Part shown: in pieces, positions 22,401-35,200 of the stretch
Position numbering within the stretch: position 1 is the first letter of the stretch
Layout of the letters: each line of letters starts with the position of its first letter
NCBI GenBank assembly: GCA_013399875.1
Contig: VXAZ01007995.1
Location: forward strand, 997,556 to 1,061,555
Origin: Gymnorhina tibicen
Lineage: Eukaryota; Chordata; Aves; Passeriformes; Artamidae
DNA length: 64,000 nt
Direction of reading: 5' to 3'
Translations under genes and position numbers: made by a program
The notes under the pieces: generated by a model
The model's input: only the letters and a program-made list of their open reading frames with translations
The model's database searches: none
Told to the model about the DNA's origin: nothing

Positions 22401-25400
22401 TTGTTATTTTCCCTTGGCTCCAGCTGGGGCTGTTTGTGGATTTCAATCCTGAAGAGATGCTGCTGGGTGCAGAGGAAGGTGAGGATGATGGGGACCTTGA
22501 AGCAGAGCTTGCTGCTATCACAGGAGCGAAAGTGAGAGAAGGAAAACCAAAACCAAAGGTGAAAAGTAAGTTAAAGTATCTGAATTTTATTTATCTTTAA
22601 TAAATTTATCTAAATTTAGTATTTATCTAAGCAATCGTTAAATTTATCTAAAATGGTTTTTTATCACTGGTAGAAGCTGAATTTGCAACTGCTCTTTCCT
22701 TTATTTTGAAAGGTTTGATTTGTTACTCCACAAAAAAATGTAAAAGTTTTTTTTGCTCATGCTCTTGTAGGCACAGGAGAAAGATCTCTGGTGGCTGGCC
22801 CATTTAATGACTAAATTAAGACATGCTTTTTTAGCATATGAAGTCATAAAAAGGTGTAGTAGGCGCTAGATGATTTCAGAAGGGAAATTGTGTTTCTTGT
22901 GGGGGGTGGGTTGTTTGTCATGTGGTTTTCTTCTGTTTTTGTTTGAAGAATGAATTTACATAATGAGCATTATATTTTTAGTTACTTGGAGTCTGTTACC
23001 AGAATTGAATCCCCTTTTCAGAGGGAAATACTGATGCAATTACTTGGAGAATCCTGTAGCTTGTGTTACGCAGGTTAGAGTGTCTCTTGGAACGGATTAT
23101 TACCATTCTTAATACTTTAAACATCTGTTAATTTTGTCTGGTAGTGCTTGCATGCAGCTCTGCAGCGTTTTACGGGATTGCTGTAATGTACCATAAAACA
23201 AGGCTGCTGCTGAGAGGGACACTCCAGTGAGCATGCTCTGCCTCTGAGCATGTCCATGTTGGTGGAGCTGCAGGGTGACCCGGTTCAGGAACTCATCATA
23301 AACCTGTGTTGTTGTGGGAGGTTCTCAGCTGAAGGAGGTTTGCTCCCTGCCTATCTGAGAGCTGCCCTGGCTGCAAGGGAGGGGTGTGAGCCAGTGGTTG
23401 AGGTGGGACAAGGAAAATGGAACCTACGTTTGATTACAGGTGTGTGAACAGGTGCAGGCAGGAAGGGTTAGTGCACCTACAGCCTTACTTGCAGTTCTGC
23501 AGTAATTTCCCTGTAATACTTGAAGGGGCTTCACCCAGAGCAGCAAGGAAATGAAGAATTCTGAAATGTTTAGGCAAAGCAACTCTATAAAAACTGTAGC
23601 TGATAATAGACAGAGGACATGTTTGTATCTGAAACTAAATTCTAAATCATTTCCACTCTCCAAATTTCAAAATTTTAGTAAACTTTTAAAGCTAATAAGC
23701 ATAATTGTGCAAATAAGCACGATAGCAGAACTTCTGCCATTGGACATAGGTTACTCCTGGCGAAAACACGCAGGATAATGTTCTGAGGGTGAATCTGTGT
23801 GTCAGGAGCTCTTGAATTGTTGCCAGCTTTTCAAGTGCTGACTTCCCTCTCACCCTCATCATGTCACATTTTGTTGTTTCATTCTTTTTATTCATAAGAG
23901 AAAAATGAAACTTCAGACAGTGCAAAATTAACATTTACTATGCCTAGCATTTACTGTGCCTTGTAAGTGTGTGGTTAAAAAAGGATTTTCCGAAGTAATG
24001 TGCAGCTATTCTCTTTTCCTGTTAGAATTGGAAGTGTGTGGGTTAGAAGCTCATGGAGGATGAGCAACTGGGCAGCTGGCACTGGGACTCCTGAGACCTG
24101 GCCCAGTGCAGTGGTGGGGGCAGGACGCTGGCCACTGCCTGGAGAGGAGGAGGTACAGTAAGGACAGGAGAGAAACAGGTCCTGTCTGGGAAAGGACAGA
24201 AAAAAAGGGATCCAGTACAACTCATGGCCTTGGTTCTTGGCTGAGCACAAGGTGCAGTAGTTCCCTCCTGGATTACATCCTGGAGCTCTGATTGGGTGTG
24301 GGGGAATGGACTCCTCCTCCAGCAAAAGCTGCACTGTTGGAACATCTTAAGCACAGAGATCCCTGCTTTCTCTGATAAGTGCCAGCTGGGCAGCCACTCG
24401 TGTTTGAAATTGTGGCCTCGTCTTGCTGCACTGGATTAGAGCTGAAAAACCATCTGAGGAGGCTTGATTAGACTTTTTGCCTCTGCTGGGGTTTTCTGTA
24501 CAGCCAGTTGCCTTTGGATAGGGCCTGCAGTCCAAGTTGAAGTTTTGCTGACGGTCAAATCTATGAGCAACATGTTTGATACAAGTACTGAAGCACTGAT
24601 GGGGTAAATTAGATTATTTGAACAGAAACAGCTTTGTACCTGGGTTAATTTTCAGCTGATTCAGCAAATGCAGGGAGTAAATGGGATCTGTTTGAATTGA
24701 CTGTAAAGCTCTGTCCTGGAGATTGGTATTTTCTGCAGGCTTTACTGCCACTGGTGAGTCACAATCATGTGTCTGCATAGGGAAGTATCAGAGGCATTTA
24801 TGTGGACAGTTGGGATTTGTGGGCAAACAAGCTCACCTTTGAGAGCATGTGGAGGAAGTTGATAATTCAGGAAGATGTGGTTGGCACAGGATGAAACACA
24901 GATGAGAACTCAGCAATGAGGAGTTAAGTAGAGTTTTCAGGATGAAGACCAGAAGCAAAATTGCAAAATGAAGGAGCCAAGAAAAATTTGGAAAAGGCTG
25001 AATCTCATCATCACGAGACAGCAGTGCAGAAAATGTGCAAGTGTCTTACTGCCTGCCTTGAGTGTCACTCACAGAAACACCAGTGCTGCTTTTCCTGGAT
25101 GCTCACTTCCCAGTCTTTGCCCTTTATCCATCAATATGCTCCCAGTTACCTATGACACTGTGCAGTAAAGGGGACACAAGACAGGAGGGCACTGCTCCCT
25201 TTCAGCTGGTAGCAGCTCCTTTAGGATTTATACCCAGTGACTGCATAACTGTTCCTTAGGGTTTATGGCTCCTTGGGATTTCCTTTTACAGCTCCTCTGC
25301 CCATGGATCATATTGAAAAGATGGCTGCAGAGTGTATGAAGGACCTGAATGAAGATGAGGTGGAAGATGCAGATGATGAAGACTTGGAGAAAGATACAGA

Positions 25401-26294
25401 CCTGTTGGTATGCATAACTGTTAGCAAAAAGTTTTAGTATGTATTTTTTGTATTTTTCTGTAACAGAACTGCATTTAGCAAAAAAGTCTGTTAACTTTGT
25501 GGTGAGAAGCTAAAATACTGCAAAAGCATTCCATTAGATGCAAGTCTTTGCAGGATCCATCCTCCTGCACACCAGAGTAAGAGAGTTTCCTAACATTTAT
25601 ATGTGTGAGGGTCTTAGAGAATTGAGGGAAGAGCAGGAATCCCATTCCATGTCAGCTGGTGAAAGACAGCCATGGAAAGTCTCCTTAAAGTGATGTCTGC
25701 CACCTTTTTGCCACTGCTTCAAGTAGTGCTTGGCCTGAGAGAACACCTCAGGGAAGTCTTTGTTGTTTCAGTGAGTGCTCTAACTGGCAGGGTTTAGGGA
25801 AGGAGTGTTAAGCAGTGGTTTTGACTGCCATTGCTAGTAGAGGCTTTTTGGAAATTCCAAATTTAAGTTTGCATAGTTCTTTGTAAAAGTACTTTTCTGA
25901 ACTTCTCCAGCTTCAGATCTCCAACTGCAAACTTAATGTGGTGATCCTGGGGCTGCAGTGTGGCTTTTCAGGGGTATCTGGAACCAGTTTCATTTAAAAA
26001 TAAAAAATAAAATTAAATTTAAAAAACACTGAAATAGAAGGTCTTCACACTCTTCACTTGGGTTCAAGATCCATCTAGAGCTTTTGAAACTCGAGACTTG
26101 ATTTTATTTTTGTGTTTTGAGGACAGAGAAAATTTTGAAGAAAAGCCTTTTGTTGGCTCTTACTTTTACTTTAGGCAGAGTTACAAGAAGTTCTGGGGGA
26201 GGAAGGTGAGACAGAAAGCTGTGAGGATGACATGACAGCGACAGAGTCATCCCCAGCTGAACCAGAAGATGAACTACTTGAACTGCAATCAAAG
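19426..26294 (+). other. CC2D1B: CC2D1B exons 2-5: acidic N-terminal region
   Basis: A basic start (residues 1-22) is followed by LGLFVDFNPEEMLLG and acidic EDDGDLEAELAAITG. Then come PLPMDHIEKMAAECMKDL, a strongly acidic run (DEVEDADDEDLEKD) and LLAELQEVLGEE. This order matches CC2D1 proteins, where the region precedes the first DM14. The introns between these exons (19492-22423, 22566-25291, 25408-26174) hold nothing I recognise apart from the partial exon duplication listed separately and a 14-base A run near 20557. Confidence 0.88.
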
Positions 26295-29200
26295 GTAGGA
26301 ATGAACTTCATGTTTCTGACAGTTTTGCTGAAAACTGTCGTCATGTGGCTTGTATGAGGGTCACTATCAAGAATCTAGGGAGGTCTTGTCTTCCAAGGAA
26401 GGAAACACTACACTATTGCTGTTTTGTCTGGGGAAACCACTACTGTATTGATGCAGGTGATTCTTTTGCTTTGTTCCAAGGATGAATTTTGATGTTAGCA
26501 CAGAATTGAAAAGGTAAACAATTGGAGTCAAACATGTCTTGTCCCTCATTATACAGAGGACCATGCAGACTGCAGTTCAGGCTTCCAGAGTTCATATCTT
26601 CCCCCTAACAGTATTGAGCAGTGTGCTGAAATTGTGAGACATGTTATAACTCAGCATCTGTGACATACTTCTGGATTTTTTCTCAGTAGCATTATCTGTC
26701 TCAGCTTAATTTGTCAGTCCTCATGCAGTCAAATGCTTTATTCAGTCACTGCATGTTTCTGCTGTGTGCCACAGATTCCAGTGCCCTTGTACATTAGTAA
26801 ATGGGATTGAGAGGGTTTCTATAGAGATAATGGCAATAATTACATCAGGAGCCATCTGCAGGGTCTCTGTGGCTGTAGAGAGTTTGTAAGTAGCTACTCC
26901 TGACTTTGCTTAGGCTGCCTTTGTCACTGAACTAATTCCAGGCTGTAGCAGGAGGAAAAAGAGCTTTTGTAAAACCAGGCTGAAGCCCAGAAAGGAGCAA
27001 ACTAGCATGTTTTAAAAATAAGAAAAGAATAAGTCAATATTTGTGCCAAAATACCTCTTCACACCCTCTGTTGTGTGGGGTTTGAGAGACTTTACTGTTC
27101 TCCTCACCTACTCTCCGACCACATGGCTCCAATTACCCTGTGAGTGAGAGTTTCCCAAGTCTCTCCACCCATTCTTCTCTGTGAGGCTTTTGAGAGAGCC
27201 CAGAGGTGGATCCAGGGGCCGTTAGCACAGCACAAACGCTGCTCTGTTCTAGGGGCTCTTCCTTCCCTGCACTCGCAATTCACGGCAGCGTGTGTAGAAA
27301 GAGGAGTGTTTGCTTTTCAGTGCGGTGGGAAAACTCGTCTAGTTGGATGAAATAAGTTTTCTTGATTTGTTTTATTGTTTTTTCTGAGACCTCCTCACTT
27401 CCTGCTGTTACCAGTGAGCTACAGCAGACACTCGAGGGGAGAATTGCCGACTACAGGACGGCGGTTTCTAACGCGAAGGAGTCGGGGGAAAGCGCCAAAA
27501 TACGGCGATATGAGAGAGGCCTAAAGGTGAGTTGGGATCTCAGAATGTGAGGGGGAGGCAAAGTCAGCTCTCTGAAGTGTGGTCTTCCCAGGTGTGTGAA
27601 TCTGTTGACAGGGGAGTGAAATCTTTATGTGCTGCCTGGTGTTACTTTAAAAACATTCCTTGTTACTGGCTACCCACCTGATACAGCAAACACACAGATA
27701 AAGCGTAGCTTCAGCTGTCGTTTGTGCATCAGCTTTGTTTCTGTTGAATGTGGCAGGTGGTAGCTGGAGGCAGCATTTGTGGTACATGCTGAAGTTAAAC
27801 CCACTTGCCTGGATCTGAGTTTGACCTATGGTGACTGCTCAGTGTTAACCTTAAAGCACAGTTTCCTTGCACATACATCTTGCAGTTCGTCACTGCTGCC
27901 TTCCCTTAGGTACTAACCTTCCACTCACTTCTGTCAGACAAAGGGAGGTGGTGCCTTTCCCTGAGTGTGTTGGCTCTGCTTGAAAAGGAATAGAGCAGGA
28001 TTTCTGATTAAGGCTGTTAAGAACTGCAGCAAAGAGCGGTTTCTCCAGCCTCTCGTGGTTCCAGGCAGGTGGCGTGCTTGCAGTGAGCTGCAGTGCTTGT
28101 TTGCTGCTGGGCAGGGCCTTTCTCTCCCCGTTGCTTTCAGCAGCTCTCCTGCATCACCTCAGGCAGCAGCAAAGCTGTACAGCTCAGGGCTGTGCACTGG
28201 GGGGATGTAATGGCTCACTGGGTACCAGGTGTCTCGGGGTACAAAGGGAACAATTGAGGCCAAACTCAGGGAAGGAAAAGCACAAGAAAGATGTCTGTGT
28301 GTGTCCACTGCCTGCCAGCTCTGACAGGAATGTACACGAAACCACCTGGCTTTTCTGAGAGCCACAGGGATGGGCAAACCAGCTATTCCATCCAGTAATG
28401 AGCTTAGTGCACTGTGCCACTTCCTTTATTTTTCAGGGTAGGGAGTTTCCCTGTGCCTAAGCAATGTAACTAAGGGTAATAGACCAGATCTCACTTCACG
28501 GCTCACAGCTGCTTAATTACTAAAATGACATGTCAACAAATGGTGTAGAGTTCTCTCTTGTGTGTAGTTCTTGGAACTGTGGACTTTAAGCTCAGTGTTT
28601 CATTCCACTTGCAGTCAGTCTGTCACCCCCACGTGGAGAAGAGGGAGCTGCCTGTGGGTTGCTGGTCTGAATCCCAATCTCACATGCAGTTACTTCAAAG
28701 TATCTCTGCCACTGTTATTTAGTAGGTCAAAGAATGCCATGACTAAAACAAAAATAGCAGTGATTCTTGCACTGATGAGATTTTGTTGTTGTTGTCTTTC
28801 TGTGCTTCCATTTCAGTTTCTGTGGAAGATGAAAGAAGTAAAACTTTTGTTTTGGCTTGAAGTGCATGGTGGTCTTTTGTCTGAACCTCAAGTTAAATTT
28901 AAAAAATAAAAATACTGAGGAAGCTAATATTTGCGGTGGAGGAGGGGTTTTAAAAAAGTGAGCAGCAGTTAACCCAAGTTAGAGATGGTGAGAGCTTCTT
29001 ATCATAGGTGGTGAGCTGAAGCTGCATTTCCTTTGTTAGTATTTAATGGCTTTTCTCATTGCATTAAATAGGTTTGCAGACCCCTTCCTGCCATGGTTCC
29101 ATGTAGGCAATGACATTTCAGAGTAGCATATTTTATTGTATTTTAAAGACACACAAAATCCATCTACAGTTGGTATAAATGGCGTCCTTGGTGACTCTGT

Positions 29201-32200
29201 GACAAAGCTGAGTGGATCACATCAGCTCTCCAATAATTCTGGGTGCAACCTGCAGTTACCTGGTTTGGGTAACAAGGCCTTTGTACTGTGTTGCTCTGGT
29301 AAATGGACACCTTTCACTGGCACTGAAGTTGTCCTTGCAGAAAAACAGAGATCTGAAGGGCAGCAGTGTGTGGTGGTGTGTGTGACAGATCCTGTCATAT
29401 ATAAGGGGATTAATTTGTCTTTTAATGATTTTATGCTAGTACTATGTTTGATGAAAATGCCTGTTGACTCTGCTGTTCCTTCTGTGCCAGACACTGGAAA
29501 CCATGCTGGCTGCAGTAAAGAAAGGCAAAAAAATCAATGAGGAAGAAATGCCACCTCCTGTTGCAACAGGAAAGAGTTCTTCTTACGTACCTCAAGCCAT
29601 GGGAGTGGAACTAGAGAAATCAGGAGATTCACCAGAGAATAAAGCTGAGTCTGCTGCAGATGATGAGCAGAAGGCCTCTCCTGAGGCAAGGGAACATTTG
29701 GAATCAGAGTCTCTACAAGGTCGTGCTGCTGCTCATCCTACTATGGAAACAGGTACTGTGATCTGAGAGGAGAAGCAGCTGCAGCCCTGTTTTAATGCTG
29801 CATCTTCCCTGATGTTTGTGTTGTGTAGCAAAGCACTGCTTATGTTGGAACTTCTCTGCTGAATGTCTCAGAGTTGTCCATGGAATGCTGAGTTTCTGGC
29901 AGTGGAATCAGTTATTGTTTTAGAGCTCTTCTGTGCACTGGATCAGTATCCTTAACTTTTCCTGTGCCTTAGTTTCTCCTTCATTATTTGACTGGTGGAA
30001 ATCCAAGAGTTTTGAGATACAGACTTTAAGACCTAATATTTTTCTTTAAATTGGGAAAAGTGTAATTGTTATGTTAGGTAGGACTTCTGGAGGCTGGAAG
30101 AAAAAGGATATTTGTAAGATGGCTGTTGTGACTTGGAGCAAAAGGGGACAAATGTGGGTTTGCATGGATGGATGTAGCAAGGGATGCAAATCTTGCATGC
30201 TCTGTGTGAATCTCAGCATTGTTTCATTCTTCCAGATCCCCAGCACAGCAGCACACGAGCAATCCTACTTATGAGGCAGAAGGAGTACAAATTAGCAGCT
30301 CTGAAAGCCAAGCAGCAAGGGGATCTGGAGAAAGCAAAGGAATACATGAAGACAGGCAAAGTATGCACTCCAGAAATCCTGAATGCTGAGCATACCCTAT
30401 GCTGTACCTACATGCATTAAGTATTAGATACTTATTGTGGCAGCTGGCAGGTCTTGGACAGACCAGAATAAACCTTTTGTTTTTTCTGTGTTAGAAATTT
30501 AATGTGGTGTTGGAAGCTTTGGACAGTGGGCAGCCAATAGACCTCGAGAATATGCCTCCATCTCCTCAGGGTAAGGCTTGTCTTAAGGAAACCTTTCCAG
30601 AAGTCTCTCTGTGCTGTAATGGAATGATTCTGCATTTGATTGCAAAACTATTAAAAAAACTGGAGGTCCTTTAGGACTGATGCTCACTGCATGTTCACAA
30701 TCTAATCGAGACCAATGAAGAGAAATGAGGTATCATTACTTACATTGAAGTTACTCCCTGTGAATTACAAGTTCAAACAAGTATTGATGTCTGATATTCC
30801 TGGTTTTATAAGTGTAGGTAATAGCAGCCAGTATTTGAAGTGGAGGGGAAAGAAGGACAATGGCACATTCTTAAAATTTACTGTAATATTTGATGGTGTT
30901 ATGTGCTTCAACTAAAGTTCATAACGTTCAGATTAACAAAGAGATTGCAGTGCACTGAAGTCTGATTTTTAAAGCAAGTTATCAGTATTAAAGATACCTC
31001 AGTCCTGGTAAGAGAGACTGTGGTGGGTTTTTAAGTAGATGCAGTATCCCCACCAGTAATTAATACTTGGTCTGTGCAGCCCAGTGTTTTAAACAACTTA
31101 CTTAGTAGATGATTTTATTCTAAGAAACTAAATGACAGATTATTTCAGTAAATCATAAGATTCACGACTCAAGTTACTGATCACTAAATGGCATTGCAGA
31201 GAAACTTCACCCAGGACATAACTTTGCCTTAAAAAGTGCAAGATTTTTGCAGCAAATAATCTTGTAGTTTTCTGAAATACCCAGTGTTATACAATACCAG
31301 AAACTGGAGTTTCTGAATAGATGATGAGAGTTTCTTCCCTTTTCCAGCACATCTTTCATTACTAGAATATTTTAGTCAATTAGCAGACCTGTTCACTCTT
31401 TCCATCTGCCAAGATACCAAGTTATATTTTGGGGAGAGAATTCTTAGAATACTTGAACTACTTCTGTGTTTTTTTCCCTGCAAGCAGCCCTAACCTAAAT
31501 TAAATCAGCATTTGAGATTTTCTCTTATAAAGCATGTTCTGTGGATAATGGGAACCTTAGACTTAGCTAGCCATAGAGATACTGTTTGGAAGCCAAAAAG
31601 CTTTCAGGAAGATGACATGATCAAATGGATGGTTTTCTGAGTGACATGCAGCAGTAATTGCTGTGTATGGAACATGCTGTGAAACTTCCTGCTTTCCTTG
31701 CTTTGCAGATCTTGAAAGCTTAGGACATGTACAAGATGCATCCAAGCAAAAGGTACCACCTCGGGTTGAAAGTTCCCAGGATCTTGCAACACCTGAACCT
31801 CAGACCCAAGAAGCTTCAGGTAGGACTTTTGCATTTCTCTGGTAAGCCATGAAAATAGCACAGGAAGCACGTTAAGGTCTGACCTCTCCCACTGAACTGC
31901 AGCAGGACTGAGTAAACCTAGCTAATGTTCCTGAGTATTGTTTGCTGCTGATCCAATCTACTTTTGTTCTGGATCAGCGATGGAAGTAAAAGTTAATAAA
32001 CTTTGTTTAGAACAGCAGTGTTCATAGTGAAACTTTCCAGTGATGTTCTCTGAAGAAGGTGAGGAAGGGGAGGGAAAAGGCAGTCTGTGTGTTTGGAAAT
32101 GGTTATGATGTGACATTTCATTGTGTGTCTGCTTTGCAGAGTCCCTGCAGCAGCCCAAGACGGTGCTGGAAGCGCTGCAGCAGCGGCTGGAGAAGTACAG

Positions 32201-35200
32201 GGCAGCAGCAGCTCAGGCTAAAGCCAGCGGGGACGATCGGAAAGGCAGGATGCACGACAGGATAGCCAAGGTAAAACTAAGGTGTGGTTCTTTGCATCCA
32301 GCAAAGCCATTTGAATTAGTTCTCTTGCTGAAGACTTTTTCAAGGCTAAAATAATTTGTGTATTGTCTATCTGTTTGAAAAGAGGTCCAGTGGGGAAGCT
32401 GGAAAGCATTCGGAGGAAGAAATAGAGACAATGCACACATTGTAGTAAAATACTGAGTCTTGTACAGTGTTTATGCTGGTTAAATACAGATGATTGCTAT
32501 TTTATGTCTTACTGAGTGCCTTTGATTGCAGCAATATCAGGATGCCATAAGAGCCCATAAGGCAGGGAGAAAAGTGAATTTTTCTGAGCTACCTGTTCCT
32601 CCTGGTAAGTGTGAACCTAAAATGTCGTAGTACCCAAACTTTTGTGTACCTGCTAGGCTCTGAAGGGGCTGTGCACATACTGCCTCCTCATCCTGTGTAA
32701 CAGTTCTTCCCTTTTCTCAGTGAGTAGCTGACCTTGCTGTTCGATGGTATTGTGAAACTTTTCATTAATACGCTCTCAAACACTGACTCTAGTGAATATT
32801 CCTGTGTATTGACTGCCTGTTTGACTGTATGGGAACTTAAAACTGGCACTATTTGAAAAGTTAAACAACTTAACCATGGGCAGGTGCTAAAATGTTACCT
32901 GTCTATCCTCTGTGCCAGCCGTCTTAGAGGAAAGACTAAACTTCGGTTATATTGGCTTCTTAGCTTTACTGGAAGGAGGTTTTTAAAAATGAAAAAAATT
33001 TTCCTGATGTTCCCCAGTCTGTTGATTCCTATCAGGAGCCTCAGAACTTTATATCTAATGAGTATCTTTTTGAAACACCTTGTAACATCAAATCAGTATT
33101 GCAGCTCTCCTGGTTGGTAAAAGTCTGCAGAGATAAAGCAAATAATGCCCATGGTCACACTGAGACAGTGACAGAGGCAGCAGCTGAGCCTGTTTCTTGA
33201 GACACTGTGTCCTGTTTATCTTCTTTAGAACACAGAGTGCTGTGTCTGGAAAAGTTTGGGCAAGGTCATCTGTGAATGCTCTGCCTCTCATTTGCATGAC
33301 CATTTCTTCCCTAGGAAACATCTTTACTTTTATCTTGGGCCTGATGTGTTCTTCTGAAGGATACACTCAGCACTGCTAAGCTCTGCCTGGATTTTTTTAA
33401 GTTAGAGATGGACCTTGTGGTGTTTTTGTCACTGTCAAATGTGGCAGTGGCAAGCACTGCAATGGTGGTGAAGTAGGCACTGCCAGCTCCGTCAGGTCAT
33501 GTGTGGCTTTGAAGGTTCCCTGCTTTGAAGCTGCTCCTGAAAGGCAGTTTAGCATCCCTTTTTCCAGAACATGATCCCTTTTTTTGTAAATACCATTTTC
33601 TGTAAGAGTGAGGTACTCCATATTTATACCTCTGGACATGCGGAGAACTCTGTGTCCTTGCACGTGGGCTGTGTGTTTTTCAGCCATCATTTAGAGGCCA
33701 GATGATTTACATTGAAGACAATTACCAGGCAGTCACTGAAACCAGCAGTGAGTTACCTTGGGATGGCAGTGCCTTTCATGGCATCTGGGTGGTGACAAGT
33801 ACCAGCCTTGGACTCCTTGGAAACAGAAATGCTGCTGAGCAGTGGATCAGATGTCACACGGGGCAGCAGCACAGGATTCTCTGTTCTGCCTGCCTGAGTA
33901 CCTTGAACTTGTACTGTAGCAGCCATCTCTAGGTTTAGAAGCAGTTTAGTCTATGTTTCTTAACACTTCTCATGAGACTGGCAGCAAGAATACTTGCTAT
34001 ATATTAAATGAGAGCAATCTTAACAGACATTTTATAGTAGTGGCTCTAGGTCTCTGTTCTCTGAAGCTGACACTAAACTGGTCATGTGGAAGTGAGAGTT
34101 TGTCTTCCATCATCAAACCTTCCTCCCATCCTTAAAGGGATAACAAAACAATGAAGAGCATTATTCTTATTACACTTCTCATTTAGCTCCTGTGATTCTG
34201 CCTTAGTTTGCAACTTCTGCATTGCAGTAGCTTTTCAGCAGAGGCTGAGTGTGTTACCCAACTGTCAGCAGTGGATTGTTTATTACTCTGGGGGTAGCAC
34301 TGATTTTCTGCTGGACTGTGTGCCTGCTAAGGTGAGGCAGCAGTGAGAGGGGAAAAAAATGAGACTAGATTCTTTGCTGGTTCTGGGGGCATCTCTACCA
34401 CTGAAGTCTTGAGTTTGTGAGGTTCCTTGACTGGCTGCCAGTTACTCAGTTATTGCATCATTTTACTATCATCCCCTTAAGCTGGGTATCTGTGAGAGAG
34501 CTGATCTTAAACCCACCACTCAGACTTGATTTAGCAAGGCTTTGTGGCCTTGGCCTCAGTCTAGTTAGACTTGAGTTCTAAAATATATTAGTTAATAGGT
34601 ATTTGGATAGAAACAGCTTTACAGTAAACAAGAAATATGGAAGACTTACCATAGGGCTTATGCAACTCTCTCTTCTGTATTCCTTTCCTTCACAGGATTT
34701 CCCCCTCTTCCTGGTGTTGCAGCAACAGATGGTGGCAGCACAATCGCTGCTGTTCTGGAGAGTGCCAGCAAGCTGGCAAACATGGAGGAGAATGATGAAG
34801 AGGAGGAGGTTAGTGTTTCCTGGTAGGATGTGTAAAAGTTCAGTTGCCATCTCTTGTGGCTTGCAGAGATGAGGCCATTGGATTTCCAGGTAAGGGTACT
34901 GAGGTGAAATACATTTCCCAAAAGTCTGAGGAGTACAGGATCTCAGTAGTAATTTCAGTTTGCTTTATAGTATAGGGGAGACAGAGAGATGAGATGTTAT
35001 TACAGTCAGTACCTACAGAGTCTGAGAGAGCAGGGTTTGGCTCTTTCATAGCTGTCTAGTATGTAGATTTTATCTTCGAAGCAAACATTTGAGATCCTCA
35101 CCACTCCTTTACGTTGTTCTAAAGTACTTAAATCTGTACTTTTATCCTGCATCCCAGTGGCTTCCTATGTGTGTTCTTTCCCAGGATGTTCAACACTTAA

